A DNA stretch of 64,000 nt from a virus. Numbering within the stretch: the stretch's first letter is position 1; every line of letters begins with the position of its first letter. Both the position numbers and the translations under genes were made by a program. The DNA lies in IMG/VR virus record IMGVR_UViG_3300032236_001850, positions 116,392 to 180,391 of that record; one strand, given 5' to 3'. The notes under the pieces were generated by a model. It was not told where the DNA came from. It ran no database searches and saw only the letters and a program-made list of their open reading frames with translations. This document shows positions 26,092 through 35,206 of this stretch, one piece after another.

Positions 26092-26481
26092 ATGGAGCTA
26101 AATGAAGGCATTTTAAAGGCTATTGACTCTTCGGTAATAGTATTGGATCAATACCAACCTAGAGACACGTATGGAGTGTTCTATAAAGGTAAAAGAGTAC
26201 AAGTTGATGGAGCTAAGAAAGTATACTACACAAAAAATGCTGCCAAGAAAGCAGTTTACAATTTAGTCTTCATGACTTTCTGGCAAGGTGAGTACTGGCA
26301 GTCCTGTAGTAGACAGATAAAAGAAAGATCCGGGGTTGATGTTGACTTTAGCGCAACCATTGCTATTCTACCACAGTACGGAAAAACTGACAGATTCAAA
26401 GATCCGGAGACAATCAGAATGTTTAAAGCTCTCAGAGACGAGCTACTGAAAAAAGAAATATTCACAATAGTAAAATTCTAA
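26092..26481 (+). CDS. hypothetical protein
   Basis: A 129-residue basic protein starting MELNEGILKAIDSSVIVLDQ. The start at 26092 sits 5 bases after the previous stop. Not recognised. Confidence 0.68.
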   Translation: MELNEGILKAIDSSVIVLDQYQPRDTYGVFYKGKRVQVDGAKKVYYTKNAAKKAVYNLVFMTFWQGEYWQSCSRQIKERSGVDVDFSATIAILPQYGKTDRFKDPETIRMFKALRDELLKKEIFTIVKF

Positions 26482-26483
26482 TT

Positions 26484-26837
26484 ATGAGAATTACATCTAA
26501 AGACCTAGTAGGTAAAACAAGAGGAAAAGTAAGGGACTGGATTTGTGAGGAGGTATTATCTTCTTTGACAGATGAAACCATCTATTCACCAACCCAAAAT
26601 GATGAGGATGGTCACGTCTACGAAATCAAACTTGTCATTAACGGGATTGAGGTTGAACCTAAACTTCTACAAAGGTTATACGATGGAATAGAAAAAATAG
26701 TTGATGACGAAGCTGCAATTATTGCTGACAATAAATTGAAGGATGCACTAAGCAGCATAGATACACTTCACGAAGTCATCAAAGAAGCAGAGTATAAAAT
26801 TAGAGACAAATTTAACATCGAAGATAAAGAATACTAA
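26484..26837 (+). CDS. hypothetical protein
   Basis: A 117-residue protein whose second half is helical and acidic (DDEAAIIADNKLKDALSSID). Two-base gaps on both sides indicate one operon. Function is unknown. Confidence 0.7.
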   Translation: MRITSKDLVGKTRGKVRDWICEEVLSSLTDETIYSPTQNDEDGHVYEIKLVINGIEVEPKLLQRLYDGIEKIVDDEAAIIADNKLKDALSSIDTLHEVIKEAEYKIRDKFNIEDKEY

Positions 26838-26839
26838 TT

Positions 26840-27565
26840 ATGAAGCTATACGTACCTGAAATCGGAGATCGTCTAAGACTAACAAAGGATTGGACATTCA
26901 CTTTACATTACGAGCACAGAAACTCAAGTCTATTGGAGCATTTTGGTAAAAGTTTCCAATACAGAAGCGGGACTACAAATCAGGATATTGTGGTTACCCT
27001 GCCAAAAGATACAGTACTGAAAGTTGATAGAATCTACATCAGAAAGGGATTGGAGGAATGGTCATCGATAAGCTTCTATGCTGAGGGTATAGGAACGGGA
27101 AGTGGTGCTTTCGGTAGACCTAAGAGTGCTAGATTTTGGGCTAAACTTTCGGATTGCAATAACATAGAGTTTGAAATCGAAGAAACGAAGGATGTTACTA
27201 AACCTTCATTGAGCTTCTCCAGCGTCCAAGATATAAGAAAAAACACTTCAACCACTTCATTAACTAGAAAAGAACCAGAACCAAAAAGAATTTCATTCAA
27301 CTCTGTCGTCTACGCTGGTAAGAATTGGAGAAATCATGTGGAGAAATATAATGTGGTTACTAGCTACACAGAAAGCTACGTTTATAAATCAGAAGGAGTT
27401 AACGGAGGTCTCTTTGGGATGGGTAGAAATACCATCTATTACTTCGACGTCAGAAGACCAGATCTTAAATATAGTTTATCAACCATCGAAGGGGATTTTA
27501 TCGGAGAGTACGGAACTCTTGCTGCACTTAAGAAAGCAGCAAACGAGCACTATAAAAATAATTGA
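26840..27565 (+). CDS. hypothetical protein with duplicated beta region
   Basis: A 241-residue protein. The first 125 residues (DRLRLTKDWTFTLHYEHRN) are beta-rich; a low-complexity Ser/Thr linker (about 130-155) is followed by a second domain (YNVVTSYTESYVYKSEGVNG). Not recognised. Confidence 0.7.
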   Translation: MKLYVPEIGDRLRLTKDWTFTLHYEHRNSSLLEHFGKSFQYRSGTTNQDIVVTLPKDTVLKVDRIYIRKGLEEWSSISFYAEGIGTGSGAFGRPKSARFWAKLSDCNNIEFEIEETKDVTKPSLSFSSVQDIRKNTSTTSLTRKEPEPKRISFNSVVYAGKNWRNHVEKYNVVTSYTESYVYKSEGVNGGLFGMGRNTIYYFDVRRPDLKYSLSTIEGDFIGEYGTLAALKKAANEHYKNN

Positions 27566-27570
27566 TAAAT

Positions 27571-27606
27571 AATTTTTTTATTTGGAAATGATTTCATATA
27601 TTTGCC
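27571..27606 (+). promoter_or_regulatory. early-type promoter
   Basis: AATTTTTTTATTTGGAAATG, ATTTCA, TATATTTGC. The start is placed at 27632, beyond the box. Confidence 0.78.
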
Positions 27607-27631
27607 ATATAAATCATTAAAAATCAAATAT

Positions 27632-28060
27632 ATGATAACCATTATCAAGGACATTCCAGTACATAAATTAACAGAGCACAAAGACTATGTTAACCATCTT
27701 TTCAGAAATTCTAGCGGAGTTTATAACATCTGCAGAAATGAAGAGGACGTTATTAAATCAAACCAATGGTTTAGTAATTTACCAAAGAGAGCAATATTGG
27801 TTGACGAGGATCTAACAATAGAGGCTGGAGACAAATTTGTTGCAAGGGCTACTAATAGATCATTGGATGGTAAGATCTTCAAATTTATAGGACCAACAGA
27901 GGGTGGAGAGGACATCATAGACGTTGAGGACGAGGACGGAAACATTCTCGTTTCAACCATCTACTTATTGGAAAATTCATTAAAGATAGTTAGAGAAGCC
28001 ACGATGGAGGATCTTGAAAATGTTGCTAATGCTAAGTGTGCAATCCTTGAGATTGAATAA
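27632..28060 (+). CDS. hypothetical protein
   Basis: A 142-residue protein MITIIKDIPVHKLTEHKDYV with a beta region (GDKFVARATNRSLDGKIFKF). Not recognised. Confidence 0.7.
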   Translation: MITIIKDIPVHKLTEHKDYVNHLFRNSSGVYNICRNEEDVIKSNQWFSNLPKRAILVDEDLTIEAGDKFVARATNRSLDGKIFKFIGPTEGGEDIIDVEDEDGNILVSTIYLLENSLKIVREATMEDLENVANAKCAILEIE

Positions 28061-28091
28061 TTATTAGATTTTAAAAACAAAATATTACAAA

Positions 28092-28355
28092 ATGAAAAAA
28101 GTATTTAGTTTAATGCTATTAGTATTAATGATTGCTGTAACGGGATGTTCCAGCAATAACGATTTCAACAAGGGTAAAAAACTTCTTGAGGATCAAGGTT
28201 ACACGGACGTGGTAAACACAGGACACACGTTCTTCTGCTGTGACGAGAAAGACACATACTCAACCGGTTTCAAATGCAAAGACAAGCAAGGGAATGAAGT
28301 TAAAGGGTGTTTTTGTTCAAGTCTAACTAAAGGGGTAACTATCAGATACGAATAG
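28092..28355 (+). CDS. small cysteine-rich lipoprotein
   Basis: An 87-residue protein with a lipoprotein signal MKKVFSLMLLVLMIAVTGC (lipobox VTGC, Cys19). The mature part has paired Cys residues (FFCCDEKD, GFKC, GCFC). Membrane-anchored periplasmic or surface location is predicted. Phage lipoproteins of this size often block receptors or superinfection, which is only an inference here. Confidence 0.78.
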   Translation: MKKVFSLMLLVLMIAVTGCSSNNDFNKGKKLLEDQGYTDVVNTGHTFFCCDEKDTYSTGFKCKDKQGNEVKGCFCSSLTKGVTIRYE

Positions 28356-28357
28356 TT

Positions 28358-28630
28358 ATGAAAGTTAAGGCATCCATAGATGCAGGCTTAGAAACCACAA
28401 AATCCATAATGGAGCACGTCATACCAAATCACAAGTTTGACGGTGATCCTAAGCAACTTCAGATCAGCATCCATCCACAGATTGCAAATGCTATGTTTGC
28501 AAGGGATAAAGAAGTTCTTGAGCTGGAAAGGTTGACAACTCTAATAACTCTAGCGAGAACATTGGATGACGAGAATCTACACAAGGCATACGATGCACTA
28601 AATTATCAAATAATTAAAAGAGTAGAATAG
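28358..28630 (+). CDS. small hypothetical protein
   Basis: A 90-residue helical protein starting MKVKASIDAGLETTKSIME. Two bases follow the lipoprotein stop. Not recognised. Confidence 0.68.
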   Translation: MKVKASIDAGLETTKSIMEHVIPNHKFDGDPKQLQISIHPQIANAMFARDKEVLELERLTTLITLARTLDDENLHKAYDALNYQIIKRVE

Positions 28631-28633
28631 CAC

Positions 28634-29455
28634 ATGGACGATCAATTAAGAGAGCTACTCAATGAGCTTAACAAGCACAAGAAAGAACAGGATGAGCTAT
28701 CATCCAAAGTTCTAGAAATACTCAAAGGAGCTGACAGAGTTAGCGTTATGCCCGAGGTGCTGTGCTCCATATTCGAATCACTGGAACATGAAGGTGACAT
28801 GAATTTTCAGAATCTAATAATGTATTGGGGATTGGAAAGATACGTTTCCAAGAAAGTTACTGCTCAGATTGAAAATATAGGAAAGCTTTATGACCACTGT
28901 GTGAAAGAAAACTACACACAGGATAACACCTGGCATTGGGGATCTGGAGACAGAACAGTCTGCTTCATACCATCAGAAACTAAGAAAATACTTCTCTTCG
29001 AGAACCAGAACATCCAGTTTGTTTGTGTGGTTGATCTAGGAAGACTTGGAGATCTACATATTAGAAAGGTTTATCCCGATTTATTCAACGAGTACTCGGG
29101 ATATGGTTTCTATAGCCTCGGAAGCTTTGGTGATGTTGATCATCTAAGAGAAGGTTTAAAGGGAGAAAATGGTTTAGAAATAGCTGTTGCAAATCTAACT
29201 GGGAAATATAAGGAATGGTCAAATTCAATTTCTGGTGTTAAATATCCATGCAGAATAAGTCTCAAAAGTATGATTGAAGACGACTTCTCCGCACCAAATA
29301 GAGCATTTGACTATGGCGATAACAGGGACGAGGGCTACATTCTTTCAGTAAAGTTTATGGATAGATGCGAAGTTAGTGACTATTACCAAGCAGCATATGT
29401 TTTCTATGATGTTATTGGAGCTATAAAAGAAATGGAAGAAAATAATCATGAGTAA
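28634..29455 (+). CDS. hypothetical protein
   Basis: A 273-residue protein with an N-terminal coiled segment (RELLNELNKHKKEQDELSSK) and a mixed alpha/beta body. Overlaps the next gene by 8 bases. Not recognised. Confidence 0.72.
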   Translation: MDDQLRELLNELNKHKKEQDELSSKVLEILKGADRVSVMPEVLCSIFESLEHEGDMNFQNLIMYWGLERYVSKKVTAQIENIGKLYDHCVKENYTQDNTWHWGSGDRTVCFIPSETKKILLFENQNIQFVCVVDLGRLGDLHIRKVYPDLFNEYSGYGFYSLGSFGDVDHLREGLKGENGLEIAVANLTGKYKEWSNSISGVKYPCRISLKSMIEDDFSAPNRAFDYGDNRDEGYILSVKFMDRCEVSDYYQAAYVFYDVIGAIKEMEENNHE

Positions 29456-29759
29456 AATAACATTTGACGAGTTCTGTAATATGATATGCGATGGAATGTA
29501 CGATCCAAAATTTCCATTGGAAGTTCAGTGTTCAGGATACAAGAACCTCAGAAAAATGGTAATTGAAAATATTAGACCAGCATCACTGGAGGAGATGAAG
29601 AGATGGGAAACCAATCCAACACCAGAGGAACTCTGGGCAGTTCCTGATATTAAATATCTAAGATTTCTACATTTTAAGCTAAGAGAATACATCGTGGAAA
29701 ATTGGGACGATATAATGAAGCTACACTTTTGTAGATTTGAATTTACTAAAATTAAATAG
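29448..29759 (+). CDS. small hypothetical protein ending FEFTKIK
   Basis: A 103-residue protein starting MSKITFDEFCNMICDGMYD and ending RFEFTKIK, a variant of the recurrent C-terminal tail. Function is unknown. Confidence 0.7.
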   Translation: MSKITFDEFCNMICDGMYDPKFPLEVQCSGYKNLRKMVIENIRPASLEEMKRWETNPTPEELWAVPDIKYLRFLHFKLREYIVENWDDIMKLHFCRFEFTKIK

Positions 29760-29761
29760 GT

Positions 29762-30184
29762 ATGAGAAAGTATATAAATCTGGAGAACGTTAATAAGCCA
29801 AAATACTTTGTTGCTGGTGAAGTACCTATAGATGATTTTGTTTCCATTATGGACACACTATTTGCTGCAGAACCTAAGGACATAAGAAGATCCAAGGTGA
29901 TGAAAGGGAGAAAGGCTCACTGGTATAAACTAGTAATAGATGGAAATCTTACTTGTCCGGTTACTGGTCTTAAAGCAGAGTATTGCAGACTAGATATTCA
30001 AAAACATCCAAATCCAAAGGTCGAGGACACATATCACTTTAACTTCTATAGTGCGGACGGAGACCTATTTACCATAGATCATAAAACTCCACTTTCACAA
30101 GGAGGTAGAGACATTTACGAAAACGTTCAGCCCATGATTGCAGAATTCAATTGGGAGAAAGGAAGCGAACTAATATACACATAG
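29762..30184 (+). CDS. HNH-type endonuclease-like protein
   Basis: The 140-residue protein has an HNH-like core: Cys65 in LTCPVTGL and Cys75, then FTIDHKTPLSQGG (Asp106-His107) and NVQPMIAEFNWEKGSEL (Asn121, Asn130). This matches the DH...N...N/H beta-beta-alpha-metal layout of HNH nucleases. A homing or host-DNA nicking role is possible; the expected second zinc Cys pair is absent. Confidence 0.72.
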   Translation: MRKYINLENVNKPKYFVAGEVPIDDFVSIMDTLFAAEPKDIRRSKVMKGRKAHWYKLVIDGNLTCPVTGLKAEYCRLDIQKHPNPKVEDTYHFNFYSADGDLFTIDHKTPLSQGGRDIYENVQPMIAEFNWEKGSELIYT

Positions 30185-30186
30185 TC

Positions 30187-30486
30187 ATGATACTATCTCA
30201 AAGAGAAGCTAAGCATTTCATAGACATTAGGGTTCTCAAGAACTCACATCGTCCAGACTACATCATAGGAAAACTGGAGAACAAGATTGAGGAATGGAAG
30301 GCTGAAAAGTTTATTCTTGGGATGACTAACATCTTCGATATGACCTCAGAGGAAACCGCAAAGCACAGGGAACTTACCTGGCTTATAGAGCACGGTGAAA
30401 GCGTTGTTACCAGACATCAGATTTCCAAATGGACTCGTAAAAGACCCACACCTAAACCTAAGGTTTGTGGGTGTTGCGGAAAATAA
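30187..30486 (+). CDS. small hypothetical protein with C-terminal Cys cluster
   Basis: A 99-residue protein MILSQREAKHFIDIRVLKNS ending KVCGCCGK. The start at 30187 follows the HNH gene stop; the longer TTG-initiated frame is rejected. Function is unknown. Confidence 0.65.
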   Translation: MILSQREAKHFIDIRVLKNSHRPDYIIGKLENKIEEWKAEKFILGMTNIFDMTSEETAKHRELTWLIEHGESVVTRHQISKWTRKRPTPKPKVCGCCGK

Positions 30487-30494
30487 TCCTCCAA

Positions 30495-30531
30495 ATATTT
30501 TTTTATTTAAAAAGGATTTCATATATTTGCC
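30495..30531 (+). promoter_or_regulatory. early-type promoter
   Basis: ATATTTTTTTATTTAAAAAGG, ATTTCA, TATATTTGC; the real start is 30555. Confidence 0.78.
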
Positions 30532-30554
30532 TTGTAATTAAAAATCAAAACACA

Positions 30555-30740
30555 ATGGCAACAAACAGAACCCACGCTTACGATCTACTTCAGAAGCTAA
30601 CTAACGACATGGACTACTCACACGAGGAGATCCTTGATTACCTTATCAGCAATCATCTTAGCGGAGACCAAGCTCTTGATGCAATGAGAGGATTCTTAGA
30701 AGACAAATCACTGGATGAAAATTTAATGCCGACGGACTAA
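30555..30740 (+). CDS. small helical hypothetical protein
   Basis: A 61-residue protein MATNRTHAYDLLQKLTNDMD with a helical body and acidic end. It overlaps the next small gene by one base. Confidence 0.7.
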   Translation: MATNRTHAYDLLQKLTNDMDYSHEEILDYLISNHLSGDQALDAMRGFLEDKSLDENLMPTD

Positions 30741-30850
30741 TGAGAAAGTTAACACCCTTCGGAGCTATGGTTATATCGATGATATTTACCATAATATGTG
30801 TGATAGTTGTTCTAATACACATTCATCAAAATTTTCCAACTTGTAAATAA
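30740..30850 (+). CDS. 36-residue single-pass membrane peptide
   Basis: ATG at 30740 overlaps the previous stop (TAATG). The product has a strongly hydrophobic stretch at about residues 9-27 (GAMVISMIFTIICVIVVLI) and a short tail. Function is unknown. Confidence 0.6.
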   Translation: MRKLTPFGAMVISMIFTIICVIVVLIHIHQNFPTCK

Positions 30851-30856
30851 TTAGTC

Positions 30857-31180
30857 ATGAAAAAGATACTATTAGGAATCAAAACAAACTCAGCTTCTTA
30901 TTCATCAACCTCAAGTGAGGGATACAGCTGCGGCACAATGGAAGCTAGTCAAGTTGACATCGTCATGAGTGGAACTGAAGAGGAAATAAGAGAAGCAGTT
31001 TCTAAAAAGAGAGAAGCACGTAAGCAATTAGAAAAACTATCAGACAGAATAGAATTTCTAGAAGACTCTGAACGCTGGGAGGAAATAGACGAGGTTCGTG
31101 AGGAATTTGATAGAATTTCGCTAGAAACAAGAGAGGTCAACTACCCAAAATTAATCATGGTTGACGGAATAGAATTATAA
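30857..31180 (+). CDS. coiled-coil hypothetical protein
   Basis: A 107-residue protein with a Ser-rich N-terminus and a charged coiled coil at about 35-90 (REARKQLEKLSDRIEFLEDS). Not recognised. Confidence 0.68.
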   Translation: MKKILLGIKTNSASYSSTSSEGYSCGTMEASQVDIVMSGTEEEIREAVSKKREARKQLEKLSDRIEFLEDSERWEEIDEVREEFDRISLETREVNYPKLIMVDGIEL

Positions 31181-31182
31181 AA

Positions 31183-31323
31183 ATGAAAACAATAGTAGTT
31201 TCCTTACAGGAAAGATGGGCAGCCACGAGAGGGGTTGCTCATAAGAACAAAAAGAAGTACAGCAGAAAGGGAAGGGATCATTCCAGAACCCTATCTGCGA
31301 GAAAACTTCAACTTGAAGATTAG
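31183..31323 (+). CDS. 46-residue basic peptide
   Basis: A short frame coding MKTIVVSLQERWAATRGVAH followed by a Lys/Arg-rich stretch (NKKKYSRKGRDHSR). Spacing and A-rich leader fit the operon. Nucleic-acid binding is plausible from charge only. Confidence 0.5.
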   Translation: MKTIVVSLQERWAATRGVAHKNKKKYSRKGRDHSRTLSARKLQLED

Positions 31324-31352
31324 AAAATGATTACTAACCAAATCAGAAGCTT

Positions 31353-31913
31353 ATGTATTACAAGTATAACAAAGAGATACTCGACTTCGAGAAATCTACA
31401 GCCCACAGAAAGCTAATCCTAGCATTAGTGTTTAGTGTTACATTATCCTTAATATTAGGATTTTTTGCATCGAAAAGAACAGACATCAGAAATCTAACCC
31501 CCGAAGAGAAGCTTATAGTTTTACGAGATAATAACAACTTTTCGGAGGACAGATTACTAGAGAAAATAAAGGCACTAAACTTTAAATTTCCAGACATAGT
31601 ATTTGCACAAGCAAAACTGGAATCTGGAAACTTCAACTCAGCAATATTTCTAGAAAACCATAACATGTTTGGGATGCGGGAGGCCAAATTAAGGGCAAAC
31701 CTTGCAAAGGGAACAAACAGAGGTCATGCCTTCTATGATTCGTGGGAAGACTCCGTTTTAGATTATGCACTGTACTATTCAACCTATCTCTGCAGAATTG
31801 ACACAAAGGAGGAATATTTTGATTACTTACAGCAGAGCTATGCTGAGGACCCAACCTATGTCAAAAGACTAAAAACAATTTTATCAAAAGAAAAAAATAA
31901 AATTTCAAAATAA
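31353..31913 (+). CDS. membrane-anchored glucosaminidase-like hydrolase
   Basis: The 186-residue protein has one membrane helix (residues 21-39) and a periplasmic glucosaminidase-like domain: AQAKLESGNFNSAIF with Glu90 as likely catalytic acid, NMFGMR (105-109) and SWEDSVLDYALYYS. This matches Bax/FlgJ-type lysozyme-like folds. Unlike the hydrolase at 23343 it lacks the leader and lies in an early-type unit, so it may remodel the host wall during infection. Confidence 0.78.
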   Translation: MYYKYNKEILDFEKSTAHRKLILALVFSVTLSLILGFFASKRTDIRNLTPEEKLIVLRDNNNFSEDRLLEKIKALNFKFPDIVFAQAKLESGNFNSAIFLENHNMFGMREAKLRANLAKGTNRGHAFYDSWEDSVLDYALYYSTYLCRIDTKEEYFDYLQQSYAEDPTYVKRLKTILSKEKNKISK

Positions 31914-31947
31914 TTTTTTTATTCAAAATCAATTTCATATATTTGCA
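31912..31947 (+). promoter_or_regulatory. early-type promoter
   Basis: AATTTTTTTATTCAAAATCA, ATTTCA, TATATTTGC before the RadA-like gene. Confidence 0.78.
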
Positions 31948-31973
31948 AAGTAAATCAATAAAACAAAATAATT

Positions 31974-32987
31974 ATGGCGCACACACCACCATCAGGGCTT
32001 AAGAAACCCATGAGCGAAGAAGCAAGACAAAGAATAGCAGATGCTGTAAGAGCAACAGCAGCCCGTAAAAGAGCAGAGGCTGGATTACCACCAATCGGTG
32101 AACCTAATGCTCCAGCTCCAGACTACATCGAAAGACCTCTGGAGTTGGTAAAGATGAGAGATCAGAATTTCTCTCCAGATCTATTCATTCCAATGAAAAC
32201 CAGCAAGCCTGTCGATTTTCTATTTACCGACGACGGGGGATTACCAAAGGCATGTAATTTCATGGTTGTTGGGGATCCAGGTGTAGGTAAGACCACAGTC
32301 ACCTTAGATATCCTGGCGGATCTAAATCTGGCTGGTTATAAAACACTATTCATCTCTGCGGAAATGTCACGTATCGACTTATATGGATACGTACAGAGAT
32401 TTCCTAAATTCGGAGAGGTTGATATTCTTTTCACTGGGGAATACTGCGACAGCAACCCAAGAACCATTTTGGAACAAGCACTCAAGCCAGGTTATGATGT
32501 TGTACTTATCGACTCACTAGTGGAGCTACAGGAAGACATCAAAGAGGTTCTTCGTATGACAACTATAGGTTCAGAAAAATTAGTTATTGACATGATGCTG
32601 TCACACAACATGGCGGAGAATGATTCAAAGACACACACAACTTTTCTTGCCATTCAACAAGTAGGAAAAAATGGAATTTTCGTGGGGTCAAACAAGATAA
32701 AACACGCTGTTACGGGTATGCTTGAAATTAGAAGAGACCAGAAAGGTGGGGGTTCTTATCTTATGTTTGATAAAAATCGTAGAGGTTCAGTAAACAAGAG
32801 AATGTTTTATAATCTATCAGTCGATGGGGATGTTGAATATGATCTTAGACGTTTTAATAATGACGAAGATGCAAGGGATGCATTGGCACAGGAGAGAGCC
32901 ATATTGGAGGGTGAGGATAAAAGTTTTGATGATATGTTCGGTACCAATAGACATCCTACCGATGACGATACAGATAACGCAATCTAA
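31974..32987 (+). CDS. RecA-superfamily ATPase, RadA/Sms-like
   Basis: The 337-residue protein has Walker A GDPGVGKTT (residues 100-108), a Walker B-like VVLIDSLVE (about 176-184) and KNRRG at 267-271, comparable to the KNRFG motif that distinguishes RadA/Sms from RecA. An N-terminal basic segment precedes the ATPase core; no zinc finger or Lon-like domain is present. RadA proteins drive branch migration during recombination. DnaB-type helicase relatives are an alternative. Confidence 0.75.
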   Translation: MAHTPPSGLKKPMSEEARQRIADAVRATAARKRAEAGLPPIGEPNAPAPDYIERPLELVKMRDQNFSPDLFIPMKTSKPVDFLFTDDGGLPKACNFMVVGDPGVGKTTVTLDILADLNLAGYKTLFISAEMSRIDLYGYVQRFPKFGEVDILFTGEYCDSNPRTILEQALKPGYDVVLIDSLVELQEDIKEVLRMTTIGSEKLVIDMMLSHNMAENDSKTHTTFLAIQQVGKNGIFVGSNKIKHAVTGMLEIRRDQKGGGSYLMFDKNRRGSVNKRMFYNLSVDGDVEYDLRRFNNDEDARDALAQERAILEGEDKSFDDMFGTNRHPTDDDTDNAI

Positions 32988-33021
32988 AGAAACAAAGGGA
33001 TCGGGATAAAGTATAATTCAT

Positions 33022-33786
33022 ATGAATATCATATACGAAATATACGATCCAATAACTGGTAAAAAATACATAGGATCAAAGACCAACTGGAAAGGTCCAG
33101 GTACATATTACGGTTCGTCAAAAAATCAGGAAATGTTAGATATTATAAAGGAACGCAAATCGACTCTAATATTTAAAATATTAGAGGAGGTTGATTCCAT
33201 AAGTAATATACTTGAAAGAGAGGAATATTGGCAGAGACTGTATGGAGTTGCAGAATCGGAAATGTATTGGAATCAAAGATACGCATATGCTTGGGGATTT
33301 TACATGACAGGAAAAACCCACACGCAGGAGTCAATAGATAAAATAAAAAAGAGCCACAATGATCCAAAGATGGTCAATCACCTTAGAGAAAAAGCAAAAG
33401 AAAAATGGGACGAAAAGAGGGAGAATGGCGAAGATTATTTTAGTCAGGAAGGAATGGATAATTTAAGAAAAGAGGGTGCTAAGGTTGGAAAATTTCCAAG
33501 AAATGAGGAATGGTCAAGAAAACATAGAGAGAGAAAATTAGGTTCCTCCAATACACCAGAAAGTAAAATTAAAGCATCTAAGTCACTAAAGTTAAAATAT
33601 CTAAATGGTGAAATAGAAAATGCTTATGCTAAAAAAGTTATAGCAACATCAGAAACCGATGGAACAGAAACGGAACACAAGTCTATAACACAAGGAGCTA
33701 TCTCAATAGGTTATAAAGCACACAACATAAGACAAGCCATTAAAACAGGAAAGCCATTAGGTGGGTTTTACTGGAAATTAAAGTAG
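33022..33786 (+). CDS. GIY-YIG homing endonuclease with NUMOD motifs
   Basis: The 254-residue protein starts with a GIY-YIG-type motif (IYEIYDPITGKKYIGSKTN; YEIY and KYIG replace GIY and YIG). NUMOD3-like DNA-binding repeats follow (KTHTQESIDKIKKSHNDP) and a NUMOD1-like C-terminus (ISIGYKAHNIRQAIKTGKPL). This is the arrangement of free-standing Seg-type homing nucleases. It sits directly behind the RadA-like gene and is probably a selfish insertion. No intron was seen. Confidence 0.85.
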   Translation: MNIIYEIYDPITGKKYIGSKTNWKGPGTYYGSSKNQEMLDIIKERKSTLIFKILEEVDSISNILEREEYWQRLYGVAESEMYWNQRYAYAWGFYMTGKTHTQESIDKIKKSHNDPKMVNHLREKAKEKWDEKRENGEDYFSQEGMDNLRKEGAKVGKFPRNEEWSRKHRERKLGSSNTPESKIKASKSLKLKYLNGEIENAYAKKVIATSETDGTETEHKSITQGAISIGYKAHNIRQAIKTGKPLGGFYWKLK

Positions 33787-33798
33787 CAACACCAAAAA

Positions 33799-33807
33799 GA
33801 TATATAA
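33799..33807 (+). promoter_or_regulatory. possible late-type box GATATATAA
   Basis: A GATATATAA match 21 bases before the early-type promoter; it would add a second start for the DUF932-like gene or be a chance match. Confidence 0.3.
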
Positions 33808-33819
33808 AACATCCTAAAT

Positions 33820-33855
33820 TATTTTTTTTATTCGAGGGAATTTGATATATTTGTA
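33820..33855 (+). promoter_or_regulatory. early-type promoter
   Basis: TTATTTTTTTTATTCGAGGG, then TATATTTG and TAGGG; 33 bases before the start at 33888. Confidence 0.72.
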
Positions 33856-33887
33856 GGGTAATTAAAAAAACAAATTAAAAGAAAATT

Positions 33888-35027
33888 ATGAGTAGATTTG
33901 AGACATTATCGCAATCTGTATTTGATTCAAAAGTTAAGGAAGCAATTGCAGTATCTCCTCTTCGTAAAGAGGTAAGTTTAAAAGAAGTTGAAATCGTAAA
34001 GAGCAACGTTCTTAGATACCAAGACAGAAACATTCCAATGGAGGAGGCTGCTTTCAAAGGTATCTGTAAAATCATAGGACTTCCTACTGGTTTTGACAAA
34101 ACATTCTCTGAGGCTTTCGGGGACAAGGCAAGACAATCTCTAGTTAACAGACTAAAGGTTGCAGTTCAAGCCAAAGGTAAAACTACGGTTTCTTTGGTTA
34201 TCAATCCTGAAACAAAAAGAGTTGTTAGTGTTCAACCAGATCCTAAGAACTTGGTGAGCAACCAAACATTCATCGATACCACATCTCGTATTATTGATAA
34301 ATATGGTTTGGAAGTAAACAACTTCTCAATCGGAAACAACGGCGGAGTTATTGTTAACGCTTCTTCACCTAAGAATGCTTGGGGATTAGCTGGTTTAACC
34401 AATGAGGATCACTACGGTGGTGTATCATTTACAAATAGTCCAGACGCTGGATTTAAGGTTTCTCCATTCATGTACAGATTAATTTGTGCAAATGGTATGA
34501 TTGGGACAGCTTTCAACGAGAGTATTTCTCTTGGTCAAATGGATGCTAAGACAATGGAAAGCTTTTGGGCACTGTTGAATGATATGGCAACCAGATCTTT
34601 CAGACCAACTCTCTTCGACGAAAAAGCTAGATTGGCTATGAACACTAATGCTTCACTTTGGGAGCTTCAAAATGCACATGATGTACTTAAAAGATACTCA
34701 AATGCAGAATACAAAGAATTGGAAGCTTGGGTTCCTCTAGTAACAACTAAAGAGGCATTCCACAATGCAAGAATTGACACATTCACTATGGGCAAAGATC
34801 AAATGAAAAATGCTAGAACTGGAGTTTCAGTTTGGGACGTTATCAATGGCTTAACTCATTTTGGATCATCCGATAATGGATTTAAGATTTCTGATTACGA
34901 TTCTAGAAAAATCCAATACGAAGCTGGTGCATTACTTGCTAAGAAAAGCTTTGATATGGCTAATCAAGTTAGATCGCCATTCAATGAAATTGAAACTAAA
35001 TTCGGAGCCACCTGGCAAAAGAATTAA
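33888..35027 (+). CDS. DUF932-like phage protein
   Basis: The 379-residue protein contains FKVSPFMYRLICANGMIGTA, close to the RlvCtNGm signature of DUF932 proteins that phages and plasmids often encode. The N-terminal region and the helical C-terminus also fit that family's length. The function of DUF932 is unknown. Single-gene unit with its own promoter and terminator. Confidence 0.7.
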   Translation: MSRFETLSQSVFDSKVKEAIAVSPLRKEVSLKEVEIVKSNVLRYQDRNIPMEEAAFKGICKIIGLPTGFDKTFSEAFGDKARQSLVNRLKVAVQAKGKTTVSLVINPETKRVVSVQPDPKNLVSNQTFIDTTSRIIDKYGLEVNNFSIGNNGGVIVNASSPKNAWGLAGLTNEDHYGGVSFTNSPDAGFKVSPFMYRLICANGMIGTAFNESISLGQMDAKTMESFWALLNDMATRSFRPTLFDEKARLAMNTNASLWELQNAHDVLKRYSNAEYKELEAWVPLVTTKEAFHNARIDTFTMGKDQMKNARTGVSVWDVINGLTHFGSSDNGFKISDYDSRKIQYEAGALLAKKSFDMANQVRSPFNEIETKFGATWQKN

Positions 35028-35054
35028 TATTTGGTCAACATAACGTTAAGTTTA

Positions 35055-35085
35055 AACCTGCTGTTCTCACCAGCAGGTTTTTTTG
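35055..35085 (+). terminator. intrinsic terminator
   Basis: AAACCTGCTG/CAGCAGGTTT with a TTCTCAC loop, followed by TTTTTG. Confidence 0.85.
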
Positions 35086-35109
35086 TGGGTTTTTGCTTCC
35101 TTGATTCCT

Positions 35110-35130
35110 CACACCGTTGCCGACGGTGTT
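35110..35130. repeat. dispersed hairpin CACACCGTTGCCGACGGTGTT, copy 1
   Basis: ACACCGT/ACGGTGT stem without a T run, located shortly after a terminator. The same 21-base element with one change lies at 63874, also after a terminator. Function is unknown. Confidence 0.55.
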
Positions 35131-35155
35131 CAGGATGTGGAAAATATATCGGGAA

Positions 35156-35192
35156 ATATTTTTTTATTCGGAAAGAATTTCTTATATTTGTA
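35156..35192 (+). promoter_or_regulatory. early-type promoter
   Basis: AATATTTTTTTATTCGGAAA, ATTTCT, TATATTTGT; it starts the tandem array of small overlapping genes. Confidence 0.77.
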
Positions 35193-35206
35193 AAAAGATT
35201 TATTGA

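Noticed and set aside
33022-33786. Group I intron around the GIY-YIG gene
   Set aside because: The RadA-like gene upstream ends normally and no split exon or intron core was visible; the nuclease appears free-standing.
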